Translations under genes and position numbers: made by a program | Assembly (NCBI GenBank): GCA_002316835.1 | Contig: DCEG01000051.1 | Span: forward strand, 1-27,343 | DNA length: 27,343 nucleotides | Direction of reading: 5' to 3' | Source of the DNA: Bacteroidales bacterium UBA1035 | GTDB lineage: Bacteria; Bacteroidota; Bacteroidia; Bacteroidales; Dysgonomonadaceae | Part shown: piece by piece, positions 8,629 through 17,595 of the stretch | How the letters are laid out: each line of letters starts with the position of its first letter | Numbering within the stretch: position 1 is the stretch's first letter | Notes under the pieces: model-generated | What the model saw: the letters and a program-made list of their open reading frames with translations, nothing else | Database searches by the model: none | What the model was told of the DNA's origin: nothing

Positions 8629-11352
8629 ATGAATAAAAATCAAATTTCACTTCTTGCTATTGTAGTAATTTTGTTCAACCTCAGCTTTATTCCTTATAGC
8701 TTTTCGTCCAACTTAAAATTCGTCAAACTTGTTTGCGAACACGAAGAATCTCCGTTATTGGTGGAAGGTCAAACTCCTCGTTTCGGATGGCAGTTACAAT
8801 CCAAAGAAAACGGTGTTGAACAAACTGCCTATGAGATAGAGATATTCGATAACAAAAACAAAAGAATCTGGAAATCAAGAAAAATAAAATCAGATAAAAG
8901 TCAGCATATCCCGTATGCTGGGAAAGCAAAATTAAATTCCGGTGAGAAGTATCAATGGCGTGTTCGGGTTTGGGACAATAAAAATAAAAATACCCCATGG
9001 AGCGAAAAAAACGGTTTCCGTTTAGCTCCAGATAAAAAGCGACTCAATGCTCATTGGATAAGCGCCATAAAAAGAGTGGACTCCAATCTTCCCGAAGGGA
9101 GAAATTACCACGGTTTAGCGGATACTTCAGAAAAAGGAAAACTTTGGCAGCAAACACATCCGCTGTCCAAAAGAAGTATTTATCTGCGAAAATCATTTTC
9201 GGCACAAAAACAAATCAAAGATGCCATTATTTACATAAGCGGGCAGGGGCATTACGAACTTTCATTAAACGGAATGAAAGTCGGTAATGACCAATATAAT
9301 CCGCTGTGGAGCGATTATGATAAAACCGTTTATTATAACGCCTACGACCTTACCGAAGAATTAAATAGAGGACATAATACAATAGGAGTGCTTCTCGGAA
9401 ACGGATTTTATAACGAACAAGGCGGCCGCTATAAGAAAATGCAGGTGAGTTTTGGCCCTCCTACTTTGTTTCTGAAACTCGACATTACCTATACCGACGG
9501 TACAAAAGAAGAAATAATATCAGATAAAGACTGGAAATATTCTCCAAGTCCCATCGTTTTTAATAGTATGTACGGCGGCGAAGATTATGATGCTCGCCTC
9601 GAACAACCGGGATGGGATACTCCTGATTTTGATGATTCTCAATGGCTGCCTGTTGTCGTTGACGATGCCCCTAAAGGAGAACTTAGGCCTCAAACTTCAA
9701 CTCCGGTCAGGGAAATGGAGTATTTCGGTATTAAAAGTAGTAAAAAAATTGGAGATATTTACGTGTTGGATATGGGACAAAATCTTTCGGGCTATCCCAT
9801 ATTCACCGTAAACGGGAAAAAAGGCGATAAAATCCGATTAACCGTTGCAGAACGCGTAAACGATGATGGCAATATAAATCAGACACAATCCGGCGGGCCG
9901 TATTATTACGAATACACGTTGAAAGGAGAAAACGATGAAACCTGGCAACCTCGGTTTTCGTACTATGGATTCCGGTACATTCAGATAGAGGGAGCCAAAC
10001 TACCGGAATCGCAGGATAACAGGCACATCCCGGTTATAAAAGATATACAATCGGCTTTTGTATACAACTCGGCAGAATCGGCAGGAAGTTTTCGTTCTTC
10101 CAACGAGATTTTCAACAATGCGCACAACCTAATTGTAAATGCCATAAAAAGCAATATGCACGCTGTATTCACTGATTGTCCGCACCGGGAAAAACTCGGA
10201 TGGTTGGAAGAAGTTCATTTAAACGGTCCCGGACTGTACTACAATTTTAATCTGGCCAGATTCGCTCCTAAAATCATGCAGGACATTCGCGACGCACAAT
10301 TGCCAAACGGATTGGTAACAAGTATTGCTCCCGAATATGTAGTGTTTGATGGTGGTTTCCGAGACTCCCCCGAATGGGGAAGCGCGAGCGTGATTTTCCC
10401 GTTTATGTATTACGAATTTTACGGAGACAGTTCGCTAATCGTAGAGTATTACGATGTAATGAAAAAATATGTCGATTACCTGACTACAACAGCCAAAAAC
10501 CATATCGTTTCCCACGGATTGGGCGATTGGTGCGATTACAGGAAAGATCAGCCTTATGGTCCGTCCAACAACACACCCATTGCACTATCGGCAACCACTC
10601 ATTATTATATGGTAATCGATTACTTGGTTCAGGCGGCCGATATGCTCGATAAAATGGAGGATAAAACCTCTTACTCCGGCCTTCGTGATAAAGTGAAAAT
10701 TGCTTTTAACAATGAGTTTTTCAACAAAAACACCAAACAATACGGAACCGGAAGTCAGGCATCCAACGCCATGCCTTTGTTCACCGGATTGGTTGCTGCC
10801 GAAGACAAACAAGCCGTTCTCAATAATCTGGTTAAAGATATCGAAGAAAAAGGATACAGGCTCTCCACCGGAGATGTGGGAAACCGATATTTGTTTCAGG
10901 CATTGGCAAGAAACGGGTTGAATGAAGTGATGTACAAAATGCACAATCACAACGAAGTGCCGGGTTACGGTTTCCAGCTTCAGTTTGGAGCAACTACACT
11001 TACAGAACTTTGGGATCCGAGAGATGGCGCATCTTGGAATCATTTTATGATGGGACAAATTGAAGAGTGGTTTTACAGGTCGCTGGGCGGAATTGATGTG
11101 GAGGAAAACTCTTACACCGGTTTCAAAAACTTCAAAATTGCGCCACAGGTTGTGGGTGATTTAACGTTTGTGAACGCTTCATACAATACGTTGTACGGAA
11201 CAATAAAAGTGGATTGGAAAGTGGATAACGGTGAGTTTGAAATGGATGTTGAAGTCCCTGTTAACTGCGAAACAAAAGTGTATTTGCCTCAAGAGACCAA
11301 TTATACGACTGTGAAAAGCGGGAAATACAGTTTTAGGAAGATATTGAATTAA
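8629..11352 (+). CDS. Alpha-L-rhamnosidase-like GH78 protein with variant signature (copy C)
   Basis: A 907-aa exported protein with an N-terminal signal (hydrophobic residues 7-25, ending near YSFSS). The Ig-like, rhamnosidase N (HYELSLNGMKVG), concanavalin-like (LDMGQNLSGYPIF) and (alpha/alpha)6 domains are all present. The signature is DCPHREKLGWLEE: D516 and E521 are kept, but the third acid, Asp in copies A, B, D and E, is Glu (E528) and is preceded by LE instead of TG or GG. The second acid E793 sits in GATTLTELW, with Thr where Trp is usual. These changes mark a distinct GH78 subgroup, likely active but perhaps with another linkage or substrate preference. It is the last gene of the tight A-B-C block; a 73-bp gap with a weak AT-rich hairpin precedes rhaM. 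Confidence 0.9.
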   Translation: MNKNQISLLAIVVILFNLSFIPYSFSSNLKFVKLVCEHEESPLLVEGQTPRFGWQLQSKENGVEQTAYEIEIFDNKNKRIWKSRKIKSDKSQHIPYAGKAKLNSGEKYQWRVRVWDNKNKNTPWSEKNGFRLAPDKKRLNAHWISAIKRVDSNLPEGRNYHGLADTSEKGKLWQQTHPLSKRSIYLRKSFSAQKQIKDAIIYISGQGHYELSLNGMKVGNDQYNPLWSDYDKTVYYNAYDLTEELNRGHNTIGVLLGNGFYNEQGGRYKKMQVSFGPPTLFLKLDITYTDGTKEEIISDKDWKYSPSPIVFNSMYGGEDYDARLEQPGWDTPDFDDSQWLPVVVDDAPKGELRPQTSTPVREMEYFGIKSSKKIGDIYVLDMGQNLSGYPIFTVNGKKGDKIRLTVAERVNDDGNINQTQSGGPYYYEYTLKGENDETWQPRFSYYGFRYIQIEGAKLPESQDNRHIPVIKDIQSAFVYNSAESAGSFRSSNEIFNNAHNLIVNAIKSNMHAVFTDCPHREKLGWLEEVHLNGPGLYYNFNLARFAPKIMQDIRDAQLPNGLVTSIAPEYVVFDGGFRDSPEWGSASVIFPFMYYEFYGDSSLIVEYYDVMKKYVDYLTTTAKNHIVSHGLGDWCDYRKDQPYGPSNNTPIALSATTHYYMVIDYLVQAADMLDKMEDKTSYSGLRDKVKIAFNNEFFNKNTKQYGTGSQASNAMPLFTGLVAAEDKQAVLNNLVKDIEEKGYRLSTGDVGNRYLFQALARNGLNEVMYKMHNHNEVPGYGFQLQFGATTLTELWDPRDGASWNHFMMGQIEEWFYRSLGGIDVEENSYTGFKNFKIAPQVVGDLTFVNASYNTLYGTIKVDWKVDNGEFEMDVEVPVNCETKVYLPQETNYTTVKSGKYSFRKILN

Positions 11353-11425
11353 GCTTGAATCTTTTATCAAAGATTTTAAATGCTTATTCTATAAACATAT
11401 ATATCTAATGAAAAAGAACTAAATT

Positions 11426-11740
11426 ATGAAAAGGAATGCTTTTATTATGTTTTTGAAATCTGGTTTTGAATCAGAGTATGAGAAAAGACATGCTGAAATT
11501 TGGCCTGAACTGCAAAAACTTTTATCAGAAAATGGTGTGTATGACTATTCAATTTACTGGGATAAAAAAACCAATATGTTGTTTGCCTGCCAAAAATTAA
11601 AAGAGAGTAAATCCTCTCAGGAATTGGGTGAAAATCCTATTGTTCAAAAATGGTGGGACTATATGGCTGATATCATGGAAGTAAATGCTGATAATTCACC
11701 GGTGAGCATACCGTTAAAAGAGGTTTTTCATATGGATTAA
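11426..11740 (+). CDS. rhaM: L-rhamnose mutarotase
   Basis: A 104-aa cytosolic enzyme that interconverts the alpha and beta anomers of L-rhamnose, feeding rhamnose isomerase. Length equals that of E. coli RhaM (YiiL), and the family landmarks are in register: Y18, H22 (proposed catalytic) in RHAEIWPEL, Y41, the QKWWDYMADIM segment and DNSPVS near the end. It has no signal peptide, unlike the rhamnosidases around it. GH78 enzymes are inverting, so the released sugar is initially a single anomer, which fits a mutarotase in the same cluster. It sits between copies C and D, 73 bp and 108 bp from them. The kinase, isomerase, aldolase and transporter genes for rhamnose use are not in this window. 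Confidence 0.96.
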   Translation: MKRNAFIMFLKSGFESEYEKRHAEIWPELQKLLSENGVYDYSIYWDKKTNMLFACQKLKESKSSQELGENPIVQKWWDYMADIMEVNADNSPVSIPLKEVFHMD

Positions 11741-11848
11741 AATAGTTTTATGTTATATCTAATCGGAAAACCTATTTTAATTATTTCTTCAAACATGTAG
11801 TTAAATATATGATTTAAAAAGAAAATCTCAATTGAATAGAATGAAATT

Positions 11849-14644
11849 ATGATTACTAAATACTTACTTACAAGTCTTACCATTTTTCTTTTTTCAACGA
11901 CATTCCTATTGTTTTCTCAGAAACAGGGTACTATCTCCCCCATAGAACTAACTACGGAATATCTCACCAATCCTACCGGATTAGATATTCAGAAACCTCG
12001 GTTTAGTTGGAAGCTGGCAACCAGTAGCGATATCGCATACGGACAAAAACAAACTGCATATCGAATTTTGGTGAGTTCATCGAAAAGAAATATCGAGAAG
12101 AACAGAGGAGATTTATGGGATTCAAAATGGATTCAATCTGATAAAATGCAACTTATTGAGTACAAGGGTAAAGAATTGAAATCCGATAAAGAATACTTTT
12201 GGAAAGTAATTGTCAAAGATGAAAAAGGCAATCAATCGAAATTCAGCGTGCCGGCAACATTCACAACCGGTTTATTCGACGAATCGGAATGGACGGCAAA
12301 ATGGATCGGCACATCAGAAATTTATGAATTTGCACCTGAAGGAAATAAAATATCCGATCCGTGGCTTCGAAAAACATTCGATTTGAACCAAAAACCATCT
12401 AAAGCCATCATTTTTGTTGCATCGGTAGGTTATCACGAAGTGTATGTTAACGGTCAAAAAATAGGTAATCATGTTCTTGCTCCAGCCGTAACCGACCACA
12501 CGCAACTTGCCCGATACATAGCTTATAATATTGCTCCGGAATTAAAACGAGGTAAAAATGTTATCGCATTGTGGCTCGGCACCTCATGGTCTATTTTCGC
12601 ACCCTATTTCACTCCCGATAAACCAAAAACACCCATAGTTATTGCCCAAACCGATATTTACGGTAAAAATAACCGAAAACTCACAAGAATCGTTACTGAT
12701 GAATCGTGGAGAACCCATCCGAGTCCGAACAAACTAATCGGAAACTGGGGATTCGGATTACCGGGTGGATACGGTGGTGAAATATGGGATGCCAACAAAG
12801 AAATTGATGACTGGAATCTGGAAAACTACAACGATCAAACATGGAGTAGAGCAATCGTTTACACGCCTTCACTCAAATTATCGGCTCAGCGGGCCGAAAC
12901 AAACACCTTATTCGATGAGATTCGGCCGATAGCCATCGAAAAACGAACTGATGGCTCGTATCGCGTGGATATGGGTGTGAATTTTGCCGGGTGGACACAG
13001 ATCGATGTTAACGGAAATCCGGGTGATACCATTCGCTTTTTGTATTCTGAAAGAGAACAGGACGATATGACGTTCAGTCTGAATAGCGCATATGTCCTTG
13101 GAAAATCGGGAAAAGGCACGTTTAAAAATAAGTTTAATTACAGTTCCGGCAGATGGATTACGATAAAAGGACTGAAATCTGCTCCCCAAAAAGAAGACAT
13201 TAAGGGATGGATGGTTCGTACCAATTTTGTCGATGCCACTACGTTTGAATGTTCCGATCCGTTGCAAAACTGGATTTACAACACCGTAAACTGGACATTC
13301 GAAAACCTGTCTCTTGGCGGGTACATTGTGGATTGTCCGCAGCGTGAGCGATTCGGTTATGGCGGTGACGCACACGCCACATCCGAAACAGGAATGCTGA
13401 ATTACCAACTGGGCGCATTTTACAATAAATGGCTCGAAGACTGGCGCGATGTACAGGGAACCGAGCCGATGGTCGGAAACATGAATGATCCAAACTGGGC
13501 GCGTAAGCAGGAAGGAAGCGGCAGAAGGCTTGGTGGTGGCGTTTTGCCTCAAACAGCGCCTACGTACCACGGTGGCGGCGGGCCCGCCTGGGGTGGAATC
13601 GTGGTAACATTGCCTTGGTTTATGTACCAATATCAGGGTGATATGCGCGTTCTCGAAGAAAATTTTGAAATGATAAAAGGCTGGCTCACTTTTTTGGATA
13701 CTCACGTAGAAAATAACTTGCTCAAACGTTACGGCGGACGCTGGGATTTTCTGGGTGACTGGCTCTGGCCGGGTGCAACCGCACAGGGAATGAACAACTA
13801 TTCCGATGAAAATCTATTTTTCAATAATTGCTACTGGATATACAACTTAAAAACAGGTGCAAAAGTAGCAGAAACCATTGGAAAGACCAATGAAGCTCAG
13901 AAGTGGAAACGTCAGGCTGAAGTATCAAGTCAAGCACTTCATAATAAGTATTATCACGCTGACGACCATAATTATTCTGATAAGACGATGCGAAGTCTTT
14001 CGGCTGCGTTATACGGCGATATTATGCCCGCAGAATTACGTCCGCTTGTGATGAAAAGGCTCGAAAAAGAGATTCTCGTCAATCAAAAAGGGCATATAGA
14101 TGTAGGAATTACCGGTGGAGCGATGCTTTTCAAGGTGTTGCGCGAAGAAGGTAGAGATGATCTCATTTACTCGATGACTTCGCAAACCACTTATCCGAGT
14201 TGGGGATTAATGCGCGAAAGCGGCGCCACCACCATTTGGGAAATGTGGGAAAAAGATTTATCTGGGCATTCGTTGTTGCACAGTTCCTATCTTTACCCGG
14301 GTGCTTGGTACATTGATGGCGTAGCGGGCATTCGAAGAAGGGATGATTCACCCGGATTCCGGAAATTCGATATTCGTGTTCCTGATTTTCCAGAAGAGCA
14401 AATTTCGTGGGCTAAAGCCGGTTACAACTCCCCGGCAGGAATGGTTCAATCGCACTGGCAACGTGAAAACGGAAAAACAACACTGTCGGTTACCGTGCCT
14501 CCCAATTGCGAAGCGACTGTTTACTTTCCAGATGTGTTCAATAGAAAAGTCAAAGAAAATTCCGGTTTTGCAAAAGAAATTGGTAAAAAAGACGGCTATG
14601 TACTGTTTGAAATTCCATCGGGAAGTTATAAATTTGAAAACTAA
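11849..14644 (+). CDS. Alpha-L-rhamnosidase, GH78 (copy D)
   Basis: A 931-aa exported GH78 enzyme, the longest of the five. The signal peptide covers roughly residues 1-23 (LLFSQ). The Ig-like module (NPTGLDIQKPRFSW), N-domain (GYHEVYVNGQKIGNHVLAPA), concanavalin-like domain (VDMGVNFAGWTQI), (alpha/alpha)6 barrel and C-terminal beta domain follow. The signature DCPQRERFGYGGD gives D495, E500 and D507, and GATTIWEMW gives E798. It shares LSLGGYIVDCPQ, GYGGDAHAT and a GGGGPAWGG loop with copy A, but has an extra segment before that loop (around GNMNDPNWARKQEGSGRR), which accounts for much of its added length. Copy E starts 26 bp after its stop, so the two are probably co-transcribed. The substrate is unknown. 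Confidence 0.93.
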   Translation: MITKYLLTSLTIFLFSTTFLLFSQKQGTISPIELTTEYLTNPTGLDIQKPRFSWKLATSSDIAYGQKQTAYRILVSSSKRNIEKNRGDLWDSKWIQSDKMQLIEYKGKELKSDKEYFWKVIVKDEKGNQSKFSVPATFTTGLFDESEWTAKWIGTSEIYEFAPEGNKISDPWLRKTFDLNQKPSKAIIFVASVGYHEVYVNGQKIGNHVLAPAVTDHTQLARYIAYNIAPELKRGKNVIALWLGTSWSIFAPYFTPDKPKTPIVIAQTDIYGKNNRKLTRIVTDESWRTHPSPNKLIGNWGFGLPGGYGGEIWDANKEIDDWNLENYNDQTWSRAIVYTPSLKLSAQRAETNTLFDEIRPIAIEKRTDGSYRVDMGVNFAGWTQIDVNGNPGDTIRFLYSEREQDDMTFSLNSAYVLGKSGKGTFKNKFNYSSGRWITIKGLKSAPQKEDIKGWMVRTNFVDATTFECSDPLQNWIYNTVNWTFENLSLGGYIVDCPQRERFGYGGDAHATSETGMLNYQLGAFYNKWLEDWRDVQGTEPMVGNMNDPNWARKQEGSGRRLGGGVLPQTAPTYHGGGGPAWGGIVVTLPWFMYQYQGDMRVLEENFEMIKGWLTFLDTHVENNLLKRYGGRWDFLGDWLWPGATAQGMNNYSDENLFFNNCYWIYNLKTGAKVAETIGKTNEAQKWKRQAEVSSQALHNKYYHADDHNYSDKTMRSLSAALYGDIMPAELRPLVMKRLEKEILVNQKGHIDVGITGGAMLFKVLREEGRDDLIYSMTSQTTYPSWGLMRESGATTIWEMWEKDLSGHSLLHSSYLYPGAWYIDGVAGIRRRDDSPGFRKFDIRVPDFPEEQISWAKAGYNSPAGMVQSHWQRENGKTTLSVTVPPNCEATVYFPDVFNRKVKENSGFAKEIGKKDGYVLFEIPSGSYKFEN

Positions 14645-14670
14645 TATCTAAAACAAATAAATATCATCCA

Positions 14671-17394
14671 ATGAAAGCATTCAAAATCTTTTTACTTCTC
14701 TTAACCGTCTTCACCGGATTAAGCGCACAACAGCTTTCCGTGAACAACTTAACAACTGAACATAAAATCAACCCTATCGGAATCGATGCGGCTCAACCCC
14801 GGTTTTCATGGAAAATCTCAGTCACCGGAAACAATGTGATGCAAACCGCGTATCAAATCCGCGTAGCAACAAATGCATCTTTTTCTTCATCAACCCAGGT
14901 TTGGAACTCAGGAAAAATAACATCTGATGAATCTGTTTTACAGAAATATGCCGGAAATGCGTTGAAATCAGCACAGCGCTACTATTGGCAGGTAAAAGTC
15001 TGGGATAATAAAGGCCGAGAATCCAAATGGAGCCAAACAGCATTCTGGGAAACCGGACTTCTCTCGCAGGCGGATTGGAAAGCACAGTGGATCGAATTCG
15101 ATGAAGATACGAGCCGGTACATTCCGGCGCCTTATTTACGCAAAGAGTTTGATGTGTCCAAAAAAATAGCGAAAGCAACCATCTACGCAACCGCTCACGG
15201 ACTTTACGAATTGCATTTGAACGGTCAAAAAGTGGGCGATCAGGTTTTCACACCGGGGTGGACAACGTACGGTAAACGACTTCAATATCAGGTGTATGAT
15301 GTAACAAAACAAGTACAAAACGGAAGAAACGCAATTGGCGCAATTCTTGGTGACGGATGGTATCGGGGTTCTTTAGCGTGGAGCGATAACTGGGGAATTT
15401 ACGGAAAAAAACTTGGTTTATTTGCGCAAATGCGTATCGATTATACGGACGGATCTTCAACGCTCATTACAACCGATGATAGTTGGAAAGCTTCCAACGA
15501 CGGGCCTATCGTTAAAAATGGGCTTTATTTCGGTGAAAATTACGACGCCACAAAAAACCTCACAGGATGGAATAAAGTTGGATACGACGATAGCAACTGG
15601 AAGAAAGTTAGTATTGGAAACTACGAATTCAAACTGGTAGCATCAGAAGGTGCAGAAATCAGAAAAATTGAAGAAATAAAACCGGTAAAGATTTTCAAAT
15701 CGCCAAGTGGCAGATTACTGGTAGACATGGGACAAAATATGGTGGGTTGGATCCGTTTAAAGGTAAACGGTCCGAAAGGAACTGAGATAACCATTAACCA
15801 CGCTGAAGTATTGGATAAGGACGGTGAATTTTATACCGAAAATCTCCGTGCAGCAGAATGCGAACTTAAGTATACCCTGGCGGGAACAGGAGAAGAAATA
15901 TACGAACCGCGTTTCACGTTTATGGGATTCAGATTCATCGAAGTTATCGGTTTCCCGGGAACATTAACTGAAGACAACATAACGGGTGTGGTAATCCATT
16001 CCGATATGCAAGCCACAGGCCGTTACGAATCTTCCGAACCACTGCTTAATCAACTTCAACACAACATTATCTGGGGGCAAAAAGGTAATTTCCTCGACGT
16101 ACCTACTGATTGTCCTCAACGTGACGAAAGACTCGGCTGGACAGGCGACGCACAGGCTTTTTTCCGCACTTCAACATTTAATTACGATGTAGCTTCGTTC
16201 TTTACAAAATGGTTGAAAGATGTGGCGCTCGATCAACGAAAAGCCGGTGAAATTCCTTTTGTTGTTCCTGATGTTCTTAATCCGCAAGGTTCAGAGGCAG
16301 CAAGTAATTCCGCCGGATGGGGAGATGTTGCAACTATCATTCCCTGGGAAATGTATTTGGTGTACGGCGATAAGAATATTCTCGAAACACAATATCCGAG
16401 TATGAAAGCGTGGGTGGAATACATTCGTAATAAATCGGGTGATGCCATGATCTGGAAAGGCGGAAGCGTTTTCGGGGACTGGCTCTTTTTCCATCCTTTT
16501 GTCAATGACCACACAGCTCCCGACGGACATACAGAGCACGATTTCATCTCAACAGCGTTCTATGCTTATTCTACCAGCATTCTGGCGAAAGCTGCGCGTG
16601 TACTGGGCAAGGTCGATGACGCCCGGTTTTACGATGATCTTTTCAATAAAATCAAAAAAGTATTTATTCACGAATACGTGACTCCTGCCGGAAGAATCGG
16701 TACCAACTCACAAACTTCTTATGTGCTGGCACTGATGTTTGATCTTCTCCCGGACAATCTACGCGAAAAATCGGCTCAGTTCCTAGTTAACGACATCCGT
16801 AGCCGCAACACGCATCTATCTACCGGATTTCTGGGCACACCTTATCTGTGTCATGTACTTTCCGATAACGGTTACACCGATGTGGCGTACGATCTTTTGA
16901 TGCAAAAGACATTCCCTTCGTGGCTTTATCCTGTAACACAGGGAGCAACCACCATTTGGGAACGCTGGGACGGACAACGCCCGGACGGAACCTTCCAGGA
17001 TAAAGGAATGAACTCGTTCAACCACTATGCTTATGGCGCTATCGGCGACTGGATGTACCGCGTTTCTGCCGGATTGGATGCTCAGGCTCCAGGATACAAA
17101 CATTTACTGTTGAAACCTCATCCAACAGACAAGCTTTCGTTTTCCAAAGCTGCTTTCGAAAGCGCTTATGGAACCGTACAATCGGGTTGGGAACGAAAAG
17201 ACGGAAAAATAATTGTGAACGTTGTAGTTCCTCCCAATACAAAAGCAACAGTTCTTCTGCAAACCGGTTCGGCGGTTACTGAAAGAGGGAAATCATTATC
17301 ATTGAACAAAAACATCTCCACTGTTGAAGTTGCAAACGGACAAACTCGGTTTGAAATCGGCTCTGGGAGCTATGTTTTCGAGTATAGTGAGTAA
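14671..17394 (+). CDS. Alpha-L-rhamnosidase, GH78 (copy E)
   Basis: A 907-aa exported GH78 enzyme with a short signal peptide (residues 1-19, ending LSA before QQ). Domains run in the usual order: Ig-like (NPIGIDAAQPRFSW), N-domain (GLYELHLNGQKVGDQVFTPG), concanavalin-like (VDMGQNMVGWIRL), (alpha/alpha)6 barrel and C-terminal beta domain. The signature is the common form DCPQRDERLGWTGD, with one residue more than in the other copies (RDER instead of RER), giving D480, E486 and D493. GATTIWERW gives E764. This canonical motif makes it the safest of the five to call a true alpha-L-rhamnosidase. It is the last gene of the cluster; no clear intrinsic terminator follows. Confidence 0.95.
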   Translation: MKAFKIFLLLLTVFTGLSAQQLSVNNLTTEHKINPIGIDAAQPRFSWKISVTGNNVMQTAYQIRVATNASFSSSTQVWNSGKITSDESVLQKYAGNALKSAQRYYWQVKVWDNKGRESKWSQTAFWETGLLSQADWKAQWIEFDEDTSRYIPAPYLRKEFDVSKKIAKATIYATAHGLYELHLNGQKVGDQVFTPGWTTYGKRLQYQVYDVTKQVQNGRNAIGAILGDGWYRGSLAWSDNWGIYGKKLGLFAQMRIDYTDGSSTLITTDDSWKASNDGPIVKNGLYFGENYDATKNLTGWNKVGYDDSNWKKVSIGNYEFKLVASEGAEIRKIEEIKPVKIFKSPSGRLLVDMGQNMVGWIRLKVNGPKGTEITINHAEVLDKDGEFYTENLRAAECELKYTLAGTGEEIYEPRFTFMGFRFIEVIGFPGTLTEDNITGVVIHSDMQATGRYESSEPLLNQLQHNIIWGQKGNFLDVPTDCPQRDERLGWTGDAQAFFRTSTFNYDVASFFTKWLKDVALDQRKAGEIPFVVPDVLNPQGSEAASNSAGWGDVATIIPWEMYLVYGDKNILETQYPSMKAWVEYIRNKSGDAMIWKGGSVFGDWLFFHPFVNDHTAPDGHTEHDFISTAFYAYSTSILAKAARVLGKVDDARFYDDLFNKIKKVFIHEYVTPAGRIGTNSQTSYVLALMFDLLPDNLREKSAQFLVNDIRSRNTHLSTGFLGTPYLCHVLSDNGYTDVAYDLLMQKTFPSWLYPVTQGATTIWERWDGQRPDGTFQDKGMNSFNHYAYGAIGDWMYRVSAGLDAQAPGYKHLLLKPHPTDKLSFSKAAFESAYGTVQSGWERKDGKIIVNVVVPPNTKATVLLQTGSAVTERGKSLSLNKNISTVEVANGQTRFEIGSGSYVFEYSE

Positions 17395-17503
17395 TATGTA
17401 ACCAAAATAAAACAACAACTTAATTCATAATTGAACAAATCGTTAAAAAGGAAATAAACTGACTTTTACTCAGGTGGTAATCACTTTTATTTAAATATTT
17501 TCT

Positions 17504-17511
17504 TACTTTTG
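17504..17511 (+). promoter_or_regulatory. Candidate -7 box upstream of the DUF3316-like gene
   Basis: TACTTTTG matches TAnnTTTG exactly and lies 84 bp before the chosen ATG at 17596. A recognisable -33 TTTG is missing at the expected distance. A transcript starting here would include the short coding-like remnant at 17522-17593. Confidence 0.4.
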
Positions 17512-17521
17512 TAATTTGAAA

Positions 17522-17593
17522 ATGGAATCAATCGCGGTTCTTATATCAGGAAGTAATATAGATAAGGTTTGGGATCTTGTCCGATTAATGTAA
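17522..17593 (+). pseudogene. 23-codon fragment resembling the C-terminus of a PLP-dependent Ser/Thr dehydratase
   Basis: An ATG-TAA frame encodes MESIAVLISGSNIDKVWDLV plus three residues. The segment AVLISGSNID recalls the V-SGGNID motif near the end of the catalytic domain of threonine/serine dehydratases and serine racemases. Nothing upstream in frame resembles the rest of such an enzyme. It may be a relic of a deleted gene, a short upstream ORF for the next gene (its stop is 2 bp before that ATG), or chance. Confidence 0.25.
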
Positions 17594-17595
17594 GA

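Noticed and set aside
11357..11375. AATCTTT/AAAGATT hairpin between copy C and rhaM as a terminator
   Set aside because: The stem is purely AT-rich apart from one pair and no T-tract follows; it is unlikely to stop transcription.
12908..13705. 265-codon antisense ORF inside rhamnosidase copy D
   Set aside because: It lies wholly opposite the conserved GH78 catalytic domain and its translation shows no family motif or signal; the coding strand is clearly plus.
3223..17394. Recent tandem duplication as the origin of the five rhamnosidases
   Set aside because: Catalytic signatures, loops and lengths differ between copies and no long stretches of shared nucleotide sequence were seen; only A and D look moderately close.
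17569..17595. TTG start for the DUF3316-like gene
   Set aside because: It would place nine polar residues before the signal peptide; the ATG at 17596 starts directly at a proper signal sequence.
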